64,000 bases of DNA from Pseudomonas tensinigenes (GCF_014268445.2 NZ_CP077089.1:610501-674500), one strand, 5' to 3'. Numbered from the stretch's first letter, positions 27,564 to 36,997 are shown. Numbers and translations: made by a program. The notes: a model not told the origin generated them from the sequence alone.

Positions 27564-27653
27564 TGTGGGAGCGAGCCTGCTCTCGAAGGGGGCGTGTCAG
27601 TTAACGAAGATGTAACTGATACACCGCTTTCGCGAGCAGGCTCGCTCCCACAT
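27564..27653. repeat. REPIN-type inverted repeat, family A (copy 5)
   Basis: TGTGGGAGCGAGCCTGCTCT (last base differs from the usual G) and its inverted partner ending GCTCGCTCCCACA. It lies between the converging 3' ends of blc and hutF. Confidence 0.9.
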
Positions 27654-27665
27654 TTTTGTTTTGTG

Positions 27666-29030
27666 TCAGCCTAAAAGGTCACGCAGGACTTGGGTGAAGG
27701 CACGCGCACTGTCTTCTTCGCCAGCATGCCGACCATCACGCACTACCCACTGACCATTGACCAGCACATCGCGCACCTGCCGATCGCCGCCGGCAAACAA
27801 CCAGCGATTCAAAATCCCGTCACCGCTCGCCGTCGCCAGATACGGATCGCTGCCATCGAGCACAATCCAGTCCGCGCGCTTGCCCACTTCCAGCGCACCA
27901 ATCGGCTGCCCCAACGCTTGCGCGCCGCCATCCAGCGCCGCGTCATACAGCGTGCGCCCGACCATCGGCTGATCTGCGCCATATAAACGGTTACGTCGCT
28001 GATCGCGCAGACGCTGGCCGTATTCCAGCCAACGCAGTTCCTCCACCACACTGAGCGACACATGGCTGTCGGAACCGATGCCCATGCGCCCGCCCTGCGC
28101 GAGGAAGTCCACCGCCGGAAAAATCCCGTCGCCCAGATTCGCTTCAGTGGTCAGGCACAGCCCGGCAATGGCGCGACTTTTGGCCATCAGCGTGACCTCT
28201 TCCGGATTGGCGTGAGTGGCGTGAACCAGACACCAGCGCTGATCGACCTCGGTATTTTCGTACAGCCATTGCAGCGGACGCCGACCGCTCCAGCTCAGGC
28301 AGTCGTCGACTTCTTTTTGCTGTTCGGCGATGTGAATGTGAATCGGGCATTGCTTGTCGCTGGCCACCAATACTTCGCTGATCTGCTGCGGGGTCACCGC
28401 GCGCAGCGAGTGGAAGCACAGGCCCAGCGACTGCGCCTTTTGCTGTGCCAGTAACGGCTGCAAACGCGATTGCAGATTCAGGTAATTTTCGCTGCTGTTG
28501 ATAAAGCGGCGCTGGCCGTCATTCGGCGTCTGGCCGCCAAAGCCAGAGTGGCTGTAGAGCACTGGCAGCAGGGTCAGGCCGATGCCGCTTTCGCTCGCGG
28601 CCTGGCTGATGCGCAGCGCCAGCTCCGCCGGATCTGCGTAAGGCTGACCATTGCTGTCGTGGTGCACGTAGTGAAATTCAGCGACGGAGGTGTAACCGGC
28701 CTTGAGCATTTCGATGTACAGCTGCCGGGCAATCACGCCGAGCTGATCCGGGCTGATTTTTCCGACGAGCCGATACATCAGATCGCGCCAGGTCCAGAAA
28801 CTGTCGTTGGGGTTGCCGGCCACTTCGGCCAGACCCGCCATCGCCCGCTGGAAGGCGTGGGAATGCAAATTAGGCATGCCCGGCAGCAACGGACCGCTCA
28901 GCCGTTCGGCGCCATCTGCAGTGGAATCGGCCTGGATTTGGGTCAACAGGCCATCGGCGCTGACCTCAAGACGTACATTGTTGGCCCATCCGTTAGGCAG
29001 CAGCGCGCGTTCGGCAAAGAAGGCGGACAT
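27666..29030 (-). CDS. hutF: Formimidoylglutamate deiminase HutF
   Basis: Amidohydrolase-family enzyme that removes ammonia from N-formimidoyl-L-glutamate to give N-formyl-L-glutamate, the fourth step of the five-step histidine pathway. The 454-residue length is normal. Metal and substrate motifs include GMPNLHSHAFQRAM near residue 50, HIHIAEQQKEV near 235, VHATH near 270 and IGSDSHVSLS near 320. It is transcribed away from hutCD. A HutC-type operator lies 27 bases upstream of its start. Confidence 0.96.
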   Translation of the reverse strand: MSAFFAERALLPNGWANNVRLEVSADGLLTQIQADSTADGAERLSGPLLPGMPNLHSHAFQRAMAGLAEVAGNPNDSFWTWRDLMYRLVGKISPDQLGVIARQLYIEMLKAGYTSVAEFHYVHHDSNGQPYADPAELALRISQAASESGIGLTLLPVLYSHSGFGGQTPNDGQRRFINSSENYLNLQSRLQPLLAQQKAQSLGLCFHSLRAVTPQQISEVLVASDKQCPIHIHIAEQQKEVDDCLSWSGRRPLQWLYENTEVDQRWCLVHATHANPEEVTLMAKSRAIAGLCLTTEANLGDGIFPAVDFLAQGGRMGIGSDSHVSLSVVEELRWLEYGQRLRDQRRNRLYGADQPMVGRTLYDAALDGGAQALGQPIGALEVGKRADWIVLDGSDPYLATASGDGILNRWLFAGGDRQVRDVLVNGQWVVRDGRHAGEEDSARAFTQVLRDLLG

Positions 29031-29056
29031 GGTTCAGCACCCCATCGTGTGTTATT

Positions 29057-29066
29057 TGTATATACA
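29057..29066. promoter_or_regulatory. HutC-type operator between hutF and hutC
   Basis: The perfect palindrome TGTATATACA lies within TTGTATATACATATACAG. It has the TGTA-N2-TACA core of the Pseudomonas HutC operator. It lies 27 bases before hutF and about 70 before hutC, so one HutC dimer could control both directions. Urocanate is the known inducer that releases HutC. Confidence 0.72.
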
Positions 29067-29137
29067 TATACAGACGTTTGCCTGCTCGGTAAACTCCGGC
29101 AAGCTAGCCACTTTCATCCAAAGAACAGGGATCAACC

Positions 29138-29887
29138 GTGCCGACTCCGCCTCCAGTCTCCCCGTTGGCCGCGAACATGGGCGACAGTCCGGCGCCCTTG
29201 TACGCCCGCGTCAAACAGATGATCACCCAGCAGATCGACAGCGGAAACTGGCCGCCGCACTACCGCGTGCCGTCCGAGAGCGAGCTGGTCAATCAACTCG
29301 GCTTCAGCCGCATGACCATCAACCGCGCCTTGCGTGAGATGACCGCCGACGGTCTGTTGGTACGCATGCAAGGCGTCGGCACCTTCGTCGCTGAACCGAA
29401 GAGCCAGTCCGCGCTGTTCGAAGTGCACAACATCGCCGACGAAATCGCTTCCCGTGGTCATCGCCACACCTGTCAGGTCATCACCCTTGAAGAAGAGGCC
29501 GCCGGTTCCGAGCGCGCGCTGGCGCTGGACATGCGTGAAGGGCAGAAGGTCTTCCACTCGCTGATCGTGCATTACGAAAACGATATTCCGGTGCAAATCG
29601 AAGACCGTTTCGTCAACGCGCTGGTCGCGCCGGAATACCTCAAACAGGATTTCACTCTGCAAACGCCGTACGCCTATCTGAACCAGGTGGCGCCGCTGAC
29701 CGAGGGCGAGCACGTGGTTGAAGCGATCCTCGCTGAGTCTTCCGAATGCAAATTGCTGCAGATTGAAAAAGGCGAGCCGTGCCTGCTGATTCGTCGCCGC
29801 ACGTGGTCGGGGCGTCAGCCGGTGACCGCTGCACGTTTGATTCACCCAGGTTCTCGTCATCGTCTGGAAGGGCGGTTCCATAAATGA
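29138..29887 (+). CDS. hutC: Histidine-utilisation repressor HutC
   Basis: GntR-family repressor of the HutC subfamily. The N-terminal winged helix contains YRVPSESELVNQLGFSRMTI, with NRALREMTADGLLVRMQGVG as the wing. The C-terminal UTRA ligand domain follows, with QIEDRFVNALVAPEYL and LIRRRTWSGRQPVTAARL. It has 249 residues from the GTG at 29138, which has AGGG upstream; ATG 29177 (MGDSPAPLY) is a real alternative because the first 13 residues are unconserved-looking. Its stop overlaps the hutD start. Urocanate should act as inducer. Confidence 0.94.
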   Translation: MPTPPPVSPLAANMGDSPAPLYARVKQMITQQIDSGNWPPHYRVPSESELVNQLGFSRMTINRALREMTADGLLVRMQGVGTFVAEPKSQSALFEVHNIADEIASRGHRHTCQVITLEEEAAGSERALALDMREGQKVFHSLIVHYENDIPVQIEDRFVNALVAPEYLKQDFTLQTPYAYLNQVAPLTEGEHVVEAILAESSECKLLQIEKGEPCLLIRRRTWSGRQPVTAARLIHPGSRHRLEGRFHK

Positions 29888-30453
29888 GTGCACTTAAGGT
29901 TTTACGCGCCAAGGGTTACCCGCGCATGCCGTGGAAAAACGGCGGCGGCAGCACTGAAGAAATCACCCGTGATGCCGGTGCCGGGCTGGACGGTTTTGGC
30001 TGGCGTCTGTCGATTGCCGATATCGCCGAGTCGGGCGGCTTCTCGACGTTCGCCGGTTACCAGCGGGTGATCACCGTGTTGCAGGGTGACGGCATGACCT
30101 TGTGCGTTGACGGCGACGATACGCGGCCGCTGTTACCGCTCGACCCGTTTGCCTTCAGTGGCGAAAGCCAGGTGTCCTGCACTTTGCTCGGCGGCGCGAT
30201 TCGCGACTTCAACCTGATTTACGCGCCACAGCGTTACAGCGCACGGTTGCAGTGGCTGGACGGTGAGCAGCGGTTCTTCAGCTCGGCGGGGACGGTGTTG
30301 GTGTTCAGTGTCAGTGAGTTGCTGGAAGTCCGTATCGGTGACAGTGTTTCGCAGTTGGGGCGACATGATTGCCTGCAACTGGACGGCAACAGCGGTCTGG
30401 CCGAAGTCTCCACCAATGCGGGTTGCTGCGTCATTGAGCTGACTGGACGCTGA
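29884..30453 (+). CDS. hutD: HutD family protein
   Basis: A 189-residue cupin-like protein of the HutD family. HutD is thought to limit hut activity, perhaps by binding formylglutamate or urocanate; it is not a pathway enzyme. Family marks are YPRMPWKNGGGSTEEI at the start and GFGWRLSIADIAESGGFSTF near residue 35. The ATG overlaps the hutC stop as ATGA, so repressor and HutD are made together. A family C repeat follows directly. Confidence 0.93.
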   Translation: MSALKVLRAKGYPRMPWKNGGGSTEEITRDAGAGLDGFGWRLSIADIAESGGFSTFAGYQRVITVLQGDGMTLCVDGDDTRPLLPLDPFAFSGESQVSCTLLGGAIRDFNLIYAPQRYSARLQWLDGEQRFFSSAGTVLVFSVSELLEVRIGDSVSQLGRHDCLQLDGNSGLAEVSTNAGCCVIELTGR

Positions 30454-30465
30454 TTCAGAAATCTT

Positions 30466-30544
30466 AAAAGGTCGCAGCCTTCGGCAGCTCCTACAGGGTG
30501 TACATCAAACCCAGTGTAGGAGCTGCCGAAGGCTGCGATCTTTT
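30466..30544. repeat. Hairpin repeat family C (copy 1)
   Basis: Inverted arms of about 30 bp: GTCGCAGCCTTCGGCAGCTC ... TGTAGGAGCTGCCGAAGGCTGCG, with about 19 bases between. It lies just after hutD. Confidence 0.9.
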
Positions 30545-30576
30545 GCTTTTGGGGTGTTCCCAACCCACGCACCAAC

Positions 30577-30624
30577 TTGTTACCGAACGCCCCAGCGTGG
30601 CGCAAAACCACGCTCATGTAACAA
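30577..30624. promoter_or_regulatory. Inverted TGTTAC/GTAACA sites upstream of hutU
   Basis: TTGTTAC at 30577 and GTAACAA at 30618 are inverted half-sites 34 bp apart. Between them lies a second inverted repeat, AGCGTGG-CGCAAAA-CCACGCT. They are centred about 160 bp before the predicted hutU start. The half-sites resemble those described for CbrB, although the spacing is wider than I recall, so the assignment is tentative. Confidence 0.45.
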
Positions 30625-30736
30625 AGCCCCGCCTCCCTAAATCATCCCCAAGAAAAATTTCATCCACGCCTGAACCCTTGATTCAGGCGCTCTCCAGCCT
30701 TGCCAGCGATTTTTCTCAAACGATCCTCCAATAAGT

Positions 30737-30752
30737 TGGCCGCTCGATTGCA
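30737..30752 (+). promoter_or_regulatory. Sigma-54 promoter of hutU
   Basis: TGGCCGC-TCGA-TTGCA matches TGGC and TTGCA of the -24/-12 consensus at the right spacing. Transcription should start near 30764, inside the HutC operator, leaving a leader of about 140 bases before the hutU start codon. Confidence 0.75.
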
Positions 30753-30756
30753 TATG

Positions 30757-30770
30757 CTTGTATGTACAAG
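30757..30770. promoter_or_regulatory. HutC operator at the hutU promoter
   Basis: CTTGTATGTACAAG is the operator sequence I recall for Pseudomonas hut operons. It starts four bases after the -12 element and covers the likely start site, so bound HutC would block sigma-54 open-complex formation or initiation. Confidence 0.85.
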
Positions 30771-30902
30771 TAAAGACGTATGCGTATGAGTCGCTCGAGA
30801 CTCTCCGCAGCGTCCACTGATTCGCTTGTCGCGCATCGAAGCGCACAGGCTGCTTGCCCACTGCCAGGGTTGGTTTGAATTGATCGCTGAGGAGTCTTTT
30901 TC

Positions 30903-32585
30903 GTGACTGACAATAAGCCTACAAAGTTTCGCAACGTTGAGATCCGCGCTGCCCGCGGCAACAAGCTGACCGCCAAGAGCTGGCTGACCGAAGCGCCGCT
31001 GCGCATGCTGATGAACAACCTCGACCCGGAAGTCGCCGAGAACCCGAAAGAGCTGGTGGTCTACGGTGGTATCGGTCGCGCTGCGCGTAACTGGGAGTGC
31101 TACGACAAGATCGTCGAAAGCCTGACCAATCTGAACGACGACGAGACCCTGCTGGTGCAATCCGGCAAGCCGGTCGGCGTGTTCAAGACTCACAGCAATG
31201 CCCCGCGTGTACTGATCGCCAACTCCAACCTCGTCCCACACTGGGCGAGCTGGGAGCACTTCAACGAACTCGACGCAAAAGGCCTGGCCATGTACGGCCA
31301 GATGACCGCCGGCAGCTGGATCTACATCGGCAGCCAGGGCATCGTGCAAGGCACCTACGAAACCTTCGTTGAAGCCGGTCGCCAGCACTACAACGACAAC
31401 CTCACCGGCAAGTGGGTCCTCACCGCCGGTCTGGGCGGCATGGGTGGTGCGCAACCGCTGGCGGCAACCCTCGCCGGCGCCTGCTCGCTGAACATCGAAT
31501 GCCAACAAGTCAGCATCGATTTCCGCCTGAAAAGCCGTTACGTCGATGAGCAAGCCAAAGACCTTGATGACGCCCTGGCGCGCATCGACAAATACACCAA
31601 AGAAGGCAAAGCGATCTCCATCGCCCTGCTGGGTAACGCCGCAGAAATTCTCCCGGAACTGGTCAAGCGCGGCGTGCGCCCGGACATGGTCACCGACCAG
31701 ACCAGCGCCCACGACCCGCTCAACGGTTACCTGCCAGCCGGCTGGACTTGGGACGAATACCGTGCCCGCGCCAAGACTGAACCGGCTGCTGTAATCAAAG
31801 CCGCCAAGCAGTCGATGGCCGTGCACGTTAAAGCGATGCTGGAATTCCAGAAGCAAGGCATTCCGACCTTCGACTACGGCAACAACATCCGTCAGATGGC
31901 GCAGGAAGAAGGCGTCGAAAACGCCTTCGATTTCCCGGGTTTCGTACCGGCTTACATCCGTCCGCTGTTCTGCCGTGGCATCGGCCCGTTCCGTTGGGCG
32001 GCGCTGTCGGGTGATCCGCAAGACATCTACAAAACCGACGCCAAGGTCAAAGAGCTGATCCCGGATGACGCGCACCTGCACAACTGGCTGGACATGGCCC
32101 GCGAGCGCATCAGCTTTCAGGGTCTGCCGGCACGTATCTGCTGGGTCGGCCTGGGCCTGCGCGCCAAGCTCGGTCTGGCCTTCAACGAAATGGTCCGCAG
32201 CGGTGAGTTGTCGGCGCCGATCGTCATCGGTCGCGACCACCTCGACTCCGGCTCGGTGGCCAGCCCGAACCGTGAAACCGAATCGATGCAGGACGGTTCC
32301 GACGCCGTGTCCGACTGGCCACTGCTCAACGCGCTGCTAAACACCGCGAGCGGCGCGACCTGGGTTTCCCTGCACCATGGCGGCGGCGTTGGCATGGGCT
32401 TCTCGCAGCACTCGGGCATGGTGATTGTTTGCGACGGTACGGATGAAGCGGCCGAGCGTATTGCGCGCGTGCTGCACAACGACCCGGCCACTGGCGTTAT
32501 GCGTCATGCCGATGCCGGTTACCAGATCGCCATCGACTGCGCCAAGGAACAGGGGCTGAACCTGCCGATGATTACCGGCAAATAA
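30903..32585 (+). CDS. hutU: Urocanate hydratase (urocanase) HutU
   Basis: NAD+-dependent enzyme that converts urocanate to 4-imidazolone-5-propionate, the second pathway step. The 560-residue length is standard. Conserved parts are [45 protein letters not shown] (dinucleotide site), [17 protein letters not shown] (the urocanase active-site region, with the Cys just before the GIGPFRW motif) and [17 protein letters not shown]. It begins with GTG after GAGGAG. It opens the long catabolic operon and depends on the sigma-54 promoter upstream. Confidence 0.97.
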   Translation: MTDNKPTKFRNVEIRAARGNKLTAKSWLTEAPLRMLMNNLDPEVAENPKELVVYGGIGRAARNWECYDKIVESLTNLNDDETLLVQSGKPVGVFKTHSNAPRVLIANSNLVPHWASWEHFNELDAKGLAMYGQMTAGSWIYIGSQGIVQGTYETFVEAGRQHYNDNLTGKWVLTAGLGGMGGAQPLAATLAGACSLNIECQQVSIDFRLKSRYVDEQAKDLDDALARIDKYTKEGKAISIALLGNAAEILPELVKRGVRPDMVTDQTSAHDPLNGYLPAGWTWDEYRARAKTEPAAVIKAAKQSMAVHVKAMLEFQKQGIPTFDYGNNIRQMAQEEGVENAFDFPGFVPAYIRPLFCRGIGPFRWAALSGDPQDIYKTDAKVKELIPDDAHLHNWLDMARERISFQGLPARICWVGLGLRAKLGLAFNEMVRSGELSAPIVIGRDHLDSGSVASPNRETESMQDGSDAVSDWPLLNALLNTASGATWVSLHHGGGVGMGFSQHSGMVIVCDGTDEAAERIARVLHNDPATGVMRHADAGYQIAIDCAKEQGLNLPMITGK

Positions 32586-32597
32586 ACGCAAAACCCC

Positions 32598-32678
32598 TGT
32601 AGGAGCTGCCGCAGGCTGCGATCTTTTGATGTTGGTTTTTCAAGATCAAAAGATCGCAGCCTGCGGCAGCTCCTACAG
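32598..32678. repeat. Hairpin repeat family C (copy 2)
   Basis: CTGTAGGAGCTGCCGCAGGC ... ATCAAAAGATCGCAGCCTGC ... CTCCTACAG: near-perfect arms of about 35 bp between hutU and the permease gene, within the operon. It could stabilise the upstream mRNA or reduce read-through. Confidence 0.9.
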
Positions 32679-32707
32679 AGAATCTAACAATCCACAGAGG
32701 TTGAATC

Positions 32708-34180
32708 ATGGCTGTCAACACCGATCGTGCAAGCAACAAACCGTTGATCGAAAGGCGTTCGATCGACTATATCCCGGAAGCGGAAAGACACGGTCGTCTG
32801 TTCAGCCAATTCACCTTGTGGATGGGTGCCAACCTGCAAATCACCGCGATTGTCACCGGGGCCTTGGCCGTGGTGCTCGGCGGTGATGTGTTCTGGTCGT
32901 TGATCGGTCTGTTGATCGGTCAATTGCTGGGCGGCGGGGTGATGGCGCTGCATGCCGCGCAAGGGCCGAAACTGGGCCTGCCGCAGATGATTTCCAGCCG
33001 TGTGCAGTTTGGCGTGTATGGTGCGGCGATCCCGATCGTGCTGGTGTGCCTGATGTACCTGGGTTTCACCGCGACCGGCACCGTGCTTTCCGGCCAGGCG
33101 CTGGGGCAGTTGTTTAACGTCAGTGACAGCGTCGGCATCCTGATTTTTGCCAGCGTCATCGTGCTGGTCACGGTGCTCGGTTATCGGGTGATCCACTGGA
33201 TCGGCCGTGTCGCCAGCGTCATTGGCGTGATCGCTTTCGTGTTCCTGTTCTGGCGTTTGATGAGCCAGACCGACGTCGGCGCACTTCTGCAAATCCGTCA
33301 TTTCAGCTGGAGCAGCTTCCTCCTCGCGGTGTCGCTCGCGGCCTCCTGGCAGATTGCTTTCGGCCCTTACGTGGCTGACTATTCCCGTTATCTGCCGAGC
33401 AACACCTCGGCAGTCAAAACCTTCTTCGCCGCCGGTGCCGGCTCAGTGGTCGGCGCGCAAGTGGCGATGATCCTCGGCGTCTTTGCTGCGGCTTCGGCCA
33501 ACGGCCAGTTCGCCGGTCACGAAGTCTCCTACATCGTCGGTCTGGGCGGCACCGGTGCTACCGCTGCGCTGCTGTACTTCAGCATCGCATTCGGCAAGGT
33601 GACCATCTCGACGCTGAACTCCTACGGCAGCTTCATGTGCATCGCGACCATCATCAGTGGTTTCAAAGGTCACCTGACCGTTACGCGTATGCAGCGTCTG
33701 GTGTTCGTGCTGGTGATTGTTGGCGCGGCGACGCTGATTGCGTTGCTCGGTCAGCACTCGTTCCTCGGGGCGTTCAAGTCTTTCATCCTCTTCCTGCTCG
33801 CCTTCTTCACCCCGTGGAGTGCGATCAACCTGGTGGATTACTACTGCATCACCCGCGAGCGTTATGACGTGCCGGCGCTGGCCGATCCGAACGGACGCTA
33901 CGGTCGCTGGAATCTGCTCGGCATCAGCGTCTATGTGTTCGGTGTGCTGGTGCAGCTGCCGTTCATCTCCACCAAGTTCTACACCGGTCCATTGGTGGCC
34001 GCCCTCGGTGATGTGGACATTTCCTGGATCATCGGCCTCTTGTTGCCGGCCGCCGTCTACTACGTGTGTGCAAAAAAATGGCACAGCGCGGTACCCGATC
34101 AACTGATTCTGCCGGTCGAGCAGAACAGCGTTGTACAACCTAAAACAAGCGGGGCCGGTCGCGCTGCGGCGCAGGCCTGA
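32708..34180 (+). CDS. NCS1-family permease, candidate urocanate transporter
   Basis: A 490-residue inner-membrane symporter of the nucleobase:cation symporter-1 family (CodB-like) with about 12 membrane helices. Near the N-terminus it has RHGRLFSQFTLWMGANLQIT, and GGGVMALHAAQGPKLGLPQM is the usual NCS1 segment after TM2. Later it has ALSLAASWQIAFGPYVADYSRY-like sequence. Annotation pipelines would call it cytosine permease. Its place directly after hutU, inside the operon, makes urocanate a more likely substrate (the HutTu role described for P. fluorescens). Substrate is inferred only from context. Confidence 0.85.
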   Translation: MAVNTDRASNKPLIERRSIDYIPEAERHGRLFSQFTLWMGANLQITAIVTGALAVVLGGDVFWSLIGLLIGQLLGGGVMALHAAQGPKLGLPQMISSRVQFGVYGAAIPIVLVCLMYLGFTATGTVLSGQALGQLFNVSDSVGILIFASVIVLVTVLGYRVIHWIGRVASVIGVIAFVFLFWRLMSQTDVGALLQIRHFSWSSFLLAVSLAASWQIAFGPYVADYSRYLPSNTSAVKTFFAAGAGSVVGAQVAMILGVFAAASANGQFAGHEVSYIVGLGGTGATAALLYFSIAFGKVTISTLNSYGSFMCIATIISGFKGHLTVTRMQRLVFVLVIVGAATLIALLGQHSFLGAFKSFILFLLAFFTPWSAINLVDYYCITRERYDVPALADPNGRYGRWNLLGISVYVFGVLVQLPFISTKFYTGPLVAALGDVDISWIIGLLLPAAVYYVCAKKWHSAVPDQLILPVEQNSVVQPKTSGAGRAAAQA

Positions 34181-34250
34181 TTTGGACGTGGACAGGGCTG
34201 GATGCCTCTTGACTGCCGTAAGCCAATTCATGATTAGGAGCGTCACAACA

Positions 34251-35219
34251 ATGAAATCGAACAAGACCCTGCTGACCACATTGCTGTCCATGGGCCTGTT
34301 GGCCAGTGCCGGTGCGACGCAAGCCGCCGGCTGGTGCGAATCGGGCAAACCGGTGAAATTCGCCGGGCTGAACTGGGAAAGCGGCATGCTGCTGACCGAC
34401 GTGCTGCAAGTGGTGCTGGAGAAAGGTTACGACTGCAAGACCGACAGCTTGCCGGGCAACTCCATCACCATGGAAAACGCCCTGAGCAGCAACGATATTC
34501 AAGTGTTCGCCGAAGAGTGGGTCGGCCGCAGCGAGGTCTGGAACAAGGCCGAGAAGGCCGGCAAGGTCGTCGGTGTCGGCGCACCTGTCGTCGGCGCGGT
34601 GGAAGGCTGGTACGTGCCGCGTTACGTGATCGAAGGCGATGCCAAGCGCAAGCTTGAGCCGAAGGCCCCGGACCTGAAAAACATCGCTGACCTGGGTAAA
34701 TACGCCGCCGTGTTCAAGGACGCTGAAGAGCCGTCCAAGGGCCGTTTCTACAACTGCCCGGCCGGCTGGACCTGCGAACTCGACAACAGCGAAATGCTGA
34801 AAAGCTACGGCCTCGAAAGCAGCTACACCAACTTCCGTCCGGGCACTGGCCCGGCGCTGGATGCGGCGGTGCTGTCGAGCTACAAGCGTGGCGAGCCGAT
34901 CCTGTTCTACTACTGGTCGCCAACCCCGCTGATGGGCCAGGTGGATCTGGTCAAACTCGAAGAAAAACCGGGCGTAGACAAGACCGTGAGCATCAAGGTC
35001 GGCCTGTCGAAAACCTTCCACGACGAAGCCCCGGAACTGGTCGCCGTGCTGGAAAAGGTCAATCTGCCGATCGATCTGCTGAACCAGAACCTGGGCCGCA
35101 TGGCCAAGGAACGTATCGAGTCGCCAAAACTGGCGAAAATCTTCCTCAAGGAACATCCTGAGGTCTGGCATGCGTGGGTCAGTGAAGACGCTGCCAGGAA
35201 AATCGACGCGGCGCTGTAG
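34251..35219 (+). CDS. hutX: Histidine ABC transporter substrate-binding protein HutX
   Basis: A 322-residue periplasmic binding protein of the glycine-betaine/choline (OpuAC) type. The signal peptide is MKSNKTLLTTLLSMGLLASA with cleavage after TQA. Mature motifs include FAGLNWESGMLLTDVLQVVL and PGTGPALDAAVLSSYKRGEP. The ATG at 34251 follows TAGGAG; an upstream open frame overlapping the permease gene is discarded. With hutW and hutV it forms a quaternary-amine-type importer; the hut location points to histidine (or urocanate) as ligand. Two cysteines (YNCPAGWTC) may form a disulfide. Confidence 0.9.
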   Translation: MKSNKTLLTTLLSMGLLASAGATQAAGWCESGKPVKFAGLNWESGMLLTDVLQVVLEKGYDCKTDSLPGNSITMENALSSNDIQVFAEEWVGRSEVWNKAEKAGKVVGVGAPVVGAVEGWYVPRYVIEGDAKRKLEPKAPDLKNIADLGKYAAVFKDAEEPSKGRFYNCPAGWTCELDNSEMLKSYGLESSYTNFRPGTGPALDAAVLSSYKRGEPILFYYWSPTPLMGQVDLVKLEEKPGVDKTVSIKVGLSKTFHDEAPELVAVLEKVNLPIDLLNQNLGRMAKERIESPKLAKIFLKEHPEVWHAWVSEDAARKIDAAL

Positions 35220-35302
35220 GTCGATACCTCCCGGTCAACCGTGAGGCTGGCCGGGAGATATGCCGTAAACGCTTGATTGAGATTTCTGATTGAGAGCCGC
35301 TT

Positions 35303-36154
35303 ATGTTTCCCGAAAGCTTTACCTTTTCCATCGCCGACTGGGTCAACGGTTGGGTCGATTCGCTGGTCACCAACTACGGTGATGTGTTCCGCCACATCTC
35401 GGACACCCTGCTCTGGGCAATCGTCAACCTCGAAGGCCTGCTGCGTGCGGCACCGTGGTGGTTGATGCTGGCCATCGTCGGTGTGGTCGCCTGGCATGCC
35501 ACGCGCAAAGTCGTGACTACGGCGGTCATCGTCGGTCTGTTGTTCCTGGTCGGCGCCGTTGGCTTGTGGGACAAGCTCATGCAGACCCTGGCGCTGATGA
35601 TGGTCGCGACGATCATTTCGGTGCTGATCGGCATTCCGCTGGGGATTCTCTCGGCGCGCAGCAATCGCCTGCGTTCGGTGCTGATGCCGCTACTCGACAT
35701 CATGCAAACCATGCCAAGTTTCGTATACCTGATCCCGGTGCTGATGCTGTTCGGTCTGGGCAAGGTCCCGGCGATTTTCGCCACGGTGATCTACGCCGCG
35801 CCACCGCTGATTCGCCTGACCGATCTGGGCATCCGCCAGGTTGACGGCGAAGTCATGGAAGCGATCAACGCGTTCGGCGCCAACTGCTGGCAGCAACTGT
35901 TCGGCGTGCAACTGCCGCTGGCGCTGCCGAGCATCATGGCCGGGATCAACCAGACCACCATGATGGCCCTGTCGATGGTGGTGATCGCCTCGATGATCGG
36001 CGCCCGTGGCCTCGGTGAAGATGTGCTGGTGGGGATTCAGACCCTCAACGTCGGACGTGGCCTTGAGGCTGGTCTGGCGATCGTGATTCTCGCAGTGGTC
36101 ATCGACCGCATTACTCAGGCGTACGGTCGGCCGCGGCATGAGGTGAGCAAATGA
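35303..36154 (+). CDS. hutW: Histidine ABC transporter permease HutW
   Basis: A 283-residue inner-membrane permease of the ProW/OpuAB class. After an N-terminal region with one or two hydrophobic helices comes the BPD_transp_1 core: LALMMVATIISVLIGIPLGI, MPLLDIMQTMPSFVYLIPVL, and the EAA loop EAINAFGANCWQQLFGVQLP that contacts the ATPase. Its stop overlaps the hutV start as ATGA. It lies about 80 bases after hutX with no obvious promoter between. Confidence 0.92.
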   Translation: MFPESFTFSIADWVNGWVDSLVTNYGDVFRHISDTLLWAIVNLEGLLRAAPWWLMLAIVGVVAWHATRKVVTTAVIVGLLFLVGAVGLWDKLMQTLALMMVATIISVLIGIPLGILSARSNRLRSVLMPLLDIMQTMPSFVYLIPVLMLFGLGKVPAIFATVIYAAPPLIRLTDLGIRQVDGEVMEAINAFGANCWQQLFGVQLPLALPSIMAGINQTTMMALSMVVIASMIGARGLGEDVLVGIQTLNVGRGLEAGLAIVILAVVIDRITQAYGRPRHEVSK

Positions 36155-36981
36155 GCAACGCAACCGTGAGCAAGATCGAAGTCAAAAACGTCTTCAAGAT
36201 TTTCGGCAACCGCGCCAAGGATGCACTGGCCATGGTCGGTCAGGGCAAGACCAAGGATCAGGTGCTGAGCGAAACCGGTTGCGTGGTCGGCGTTAACGAC
36301 CTGTCGCTGAGCATCGGCACTGGCGAGATCTTCGTGATCATGGGCCTGTCGGGTTCGGGTAAATCGACACTGGTGCGCCACTTCAACCGGCTGATTGACC
36401 CGACCAGCGGCGCGATCCTCGTCGACGGCGTGGACATCCTGCAATACGACATGGACGCCCTGCGCGAATTTCGCCGGCACAAGATCAGCATGGTGTTCCA
36501 GAGCTTCGGCCTGCTGCCGCACAAGACCGTGCTCGATAACGTCGCCTACGGCCTGAAAGTGCGTGGCGAGAGCAAGCAAATGTGCTCGGAACGCGCGCTG
36601 CACTGGATCAACACCGTCGGCCTCAAAGGCTACGAAAACAAATACCCGCACCAGCTCTCCGGCGGCATGCGCCAGCGTGTCGGTTTGGCCCGCGCTTTGG
36701 CGGCAGACACTGACATCATCCTCATGGATGAGGCGTTCAGTGCGCTGGATCCGCTGATCCGCGCCGAGATGCAGGACCAGTTGCTGGAGCTGCAAAAGAC
36801 TTTGCACAAGACCATTGTCTTCATCACCCATGACCTCGACGAGGCGGTGCGTATTGGTAACCGGATTGCGATTCTCAAGGATGGGAAGTTGATTCAGGTC
36901 GGCACGCCGCGCGAGATTCTGCATTCGCCGGCGGATGAGTATGTCGACCGGTTTGTGCAGCGGCGGGCGGCGGTGGTTTAA
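36151..36981 (+). CDS. hutV: Histidine ABC transporter ATP-binding protein HutV
   Basis: A 276-residue ATPase of the glycine-betaine/proline (ProV) type without the C-terminal CBS domains of ProV. Walker A is GLSGSGKST, the Q loop is MVFQSFGLLPHKT, the signature LSGGMRQRVGLARAL and Walker B IILMDEAFSALD, with the switch His in FITHDLDEA. It is the last of the three overlapping or closely spaced transport genes. A perfect 35-bp inverted REP lies after it, before hutH1. Confidence 0.93.
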   Translation: MSNATVSKIEVKNVFKIFGNRAKDALAMVGQGKTKDQVLSETGCVVGVNDLSLSIGTGEIFVIMGLSGSGKSTLVRHFNRLIDPTSGAILVDGVDILQYDMDALREFRRHKISMVFQSFGLLPHKTVLDNVAYGLKVRGESKQMCSERALHWINTVGLKGYENKYPHQLSGGMRQRVGLARALAADTDIILMDEAFSALDPLIRAEMQDQLLELQKTLHKTIVFITHDLDEAVRIGNRIAILKDGKLIQVGTPREILHSPADEYVDRFVQRRAAVV

Positions 36982-36997
36982 CAGACTTGCGGTGAGG

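Noticed and set aside
34131..34250. N-terminal extension of hutX into the permease gene
   Set aside because: The signal peptide begins at 34251 after a TAGGAG site; the extension would hide it.
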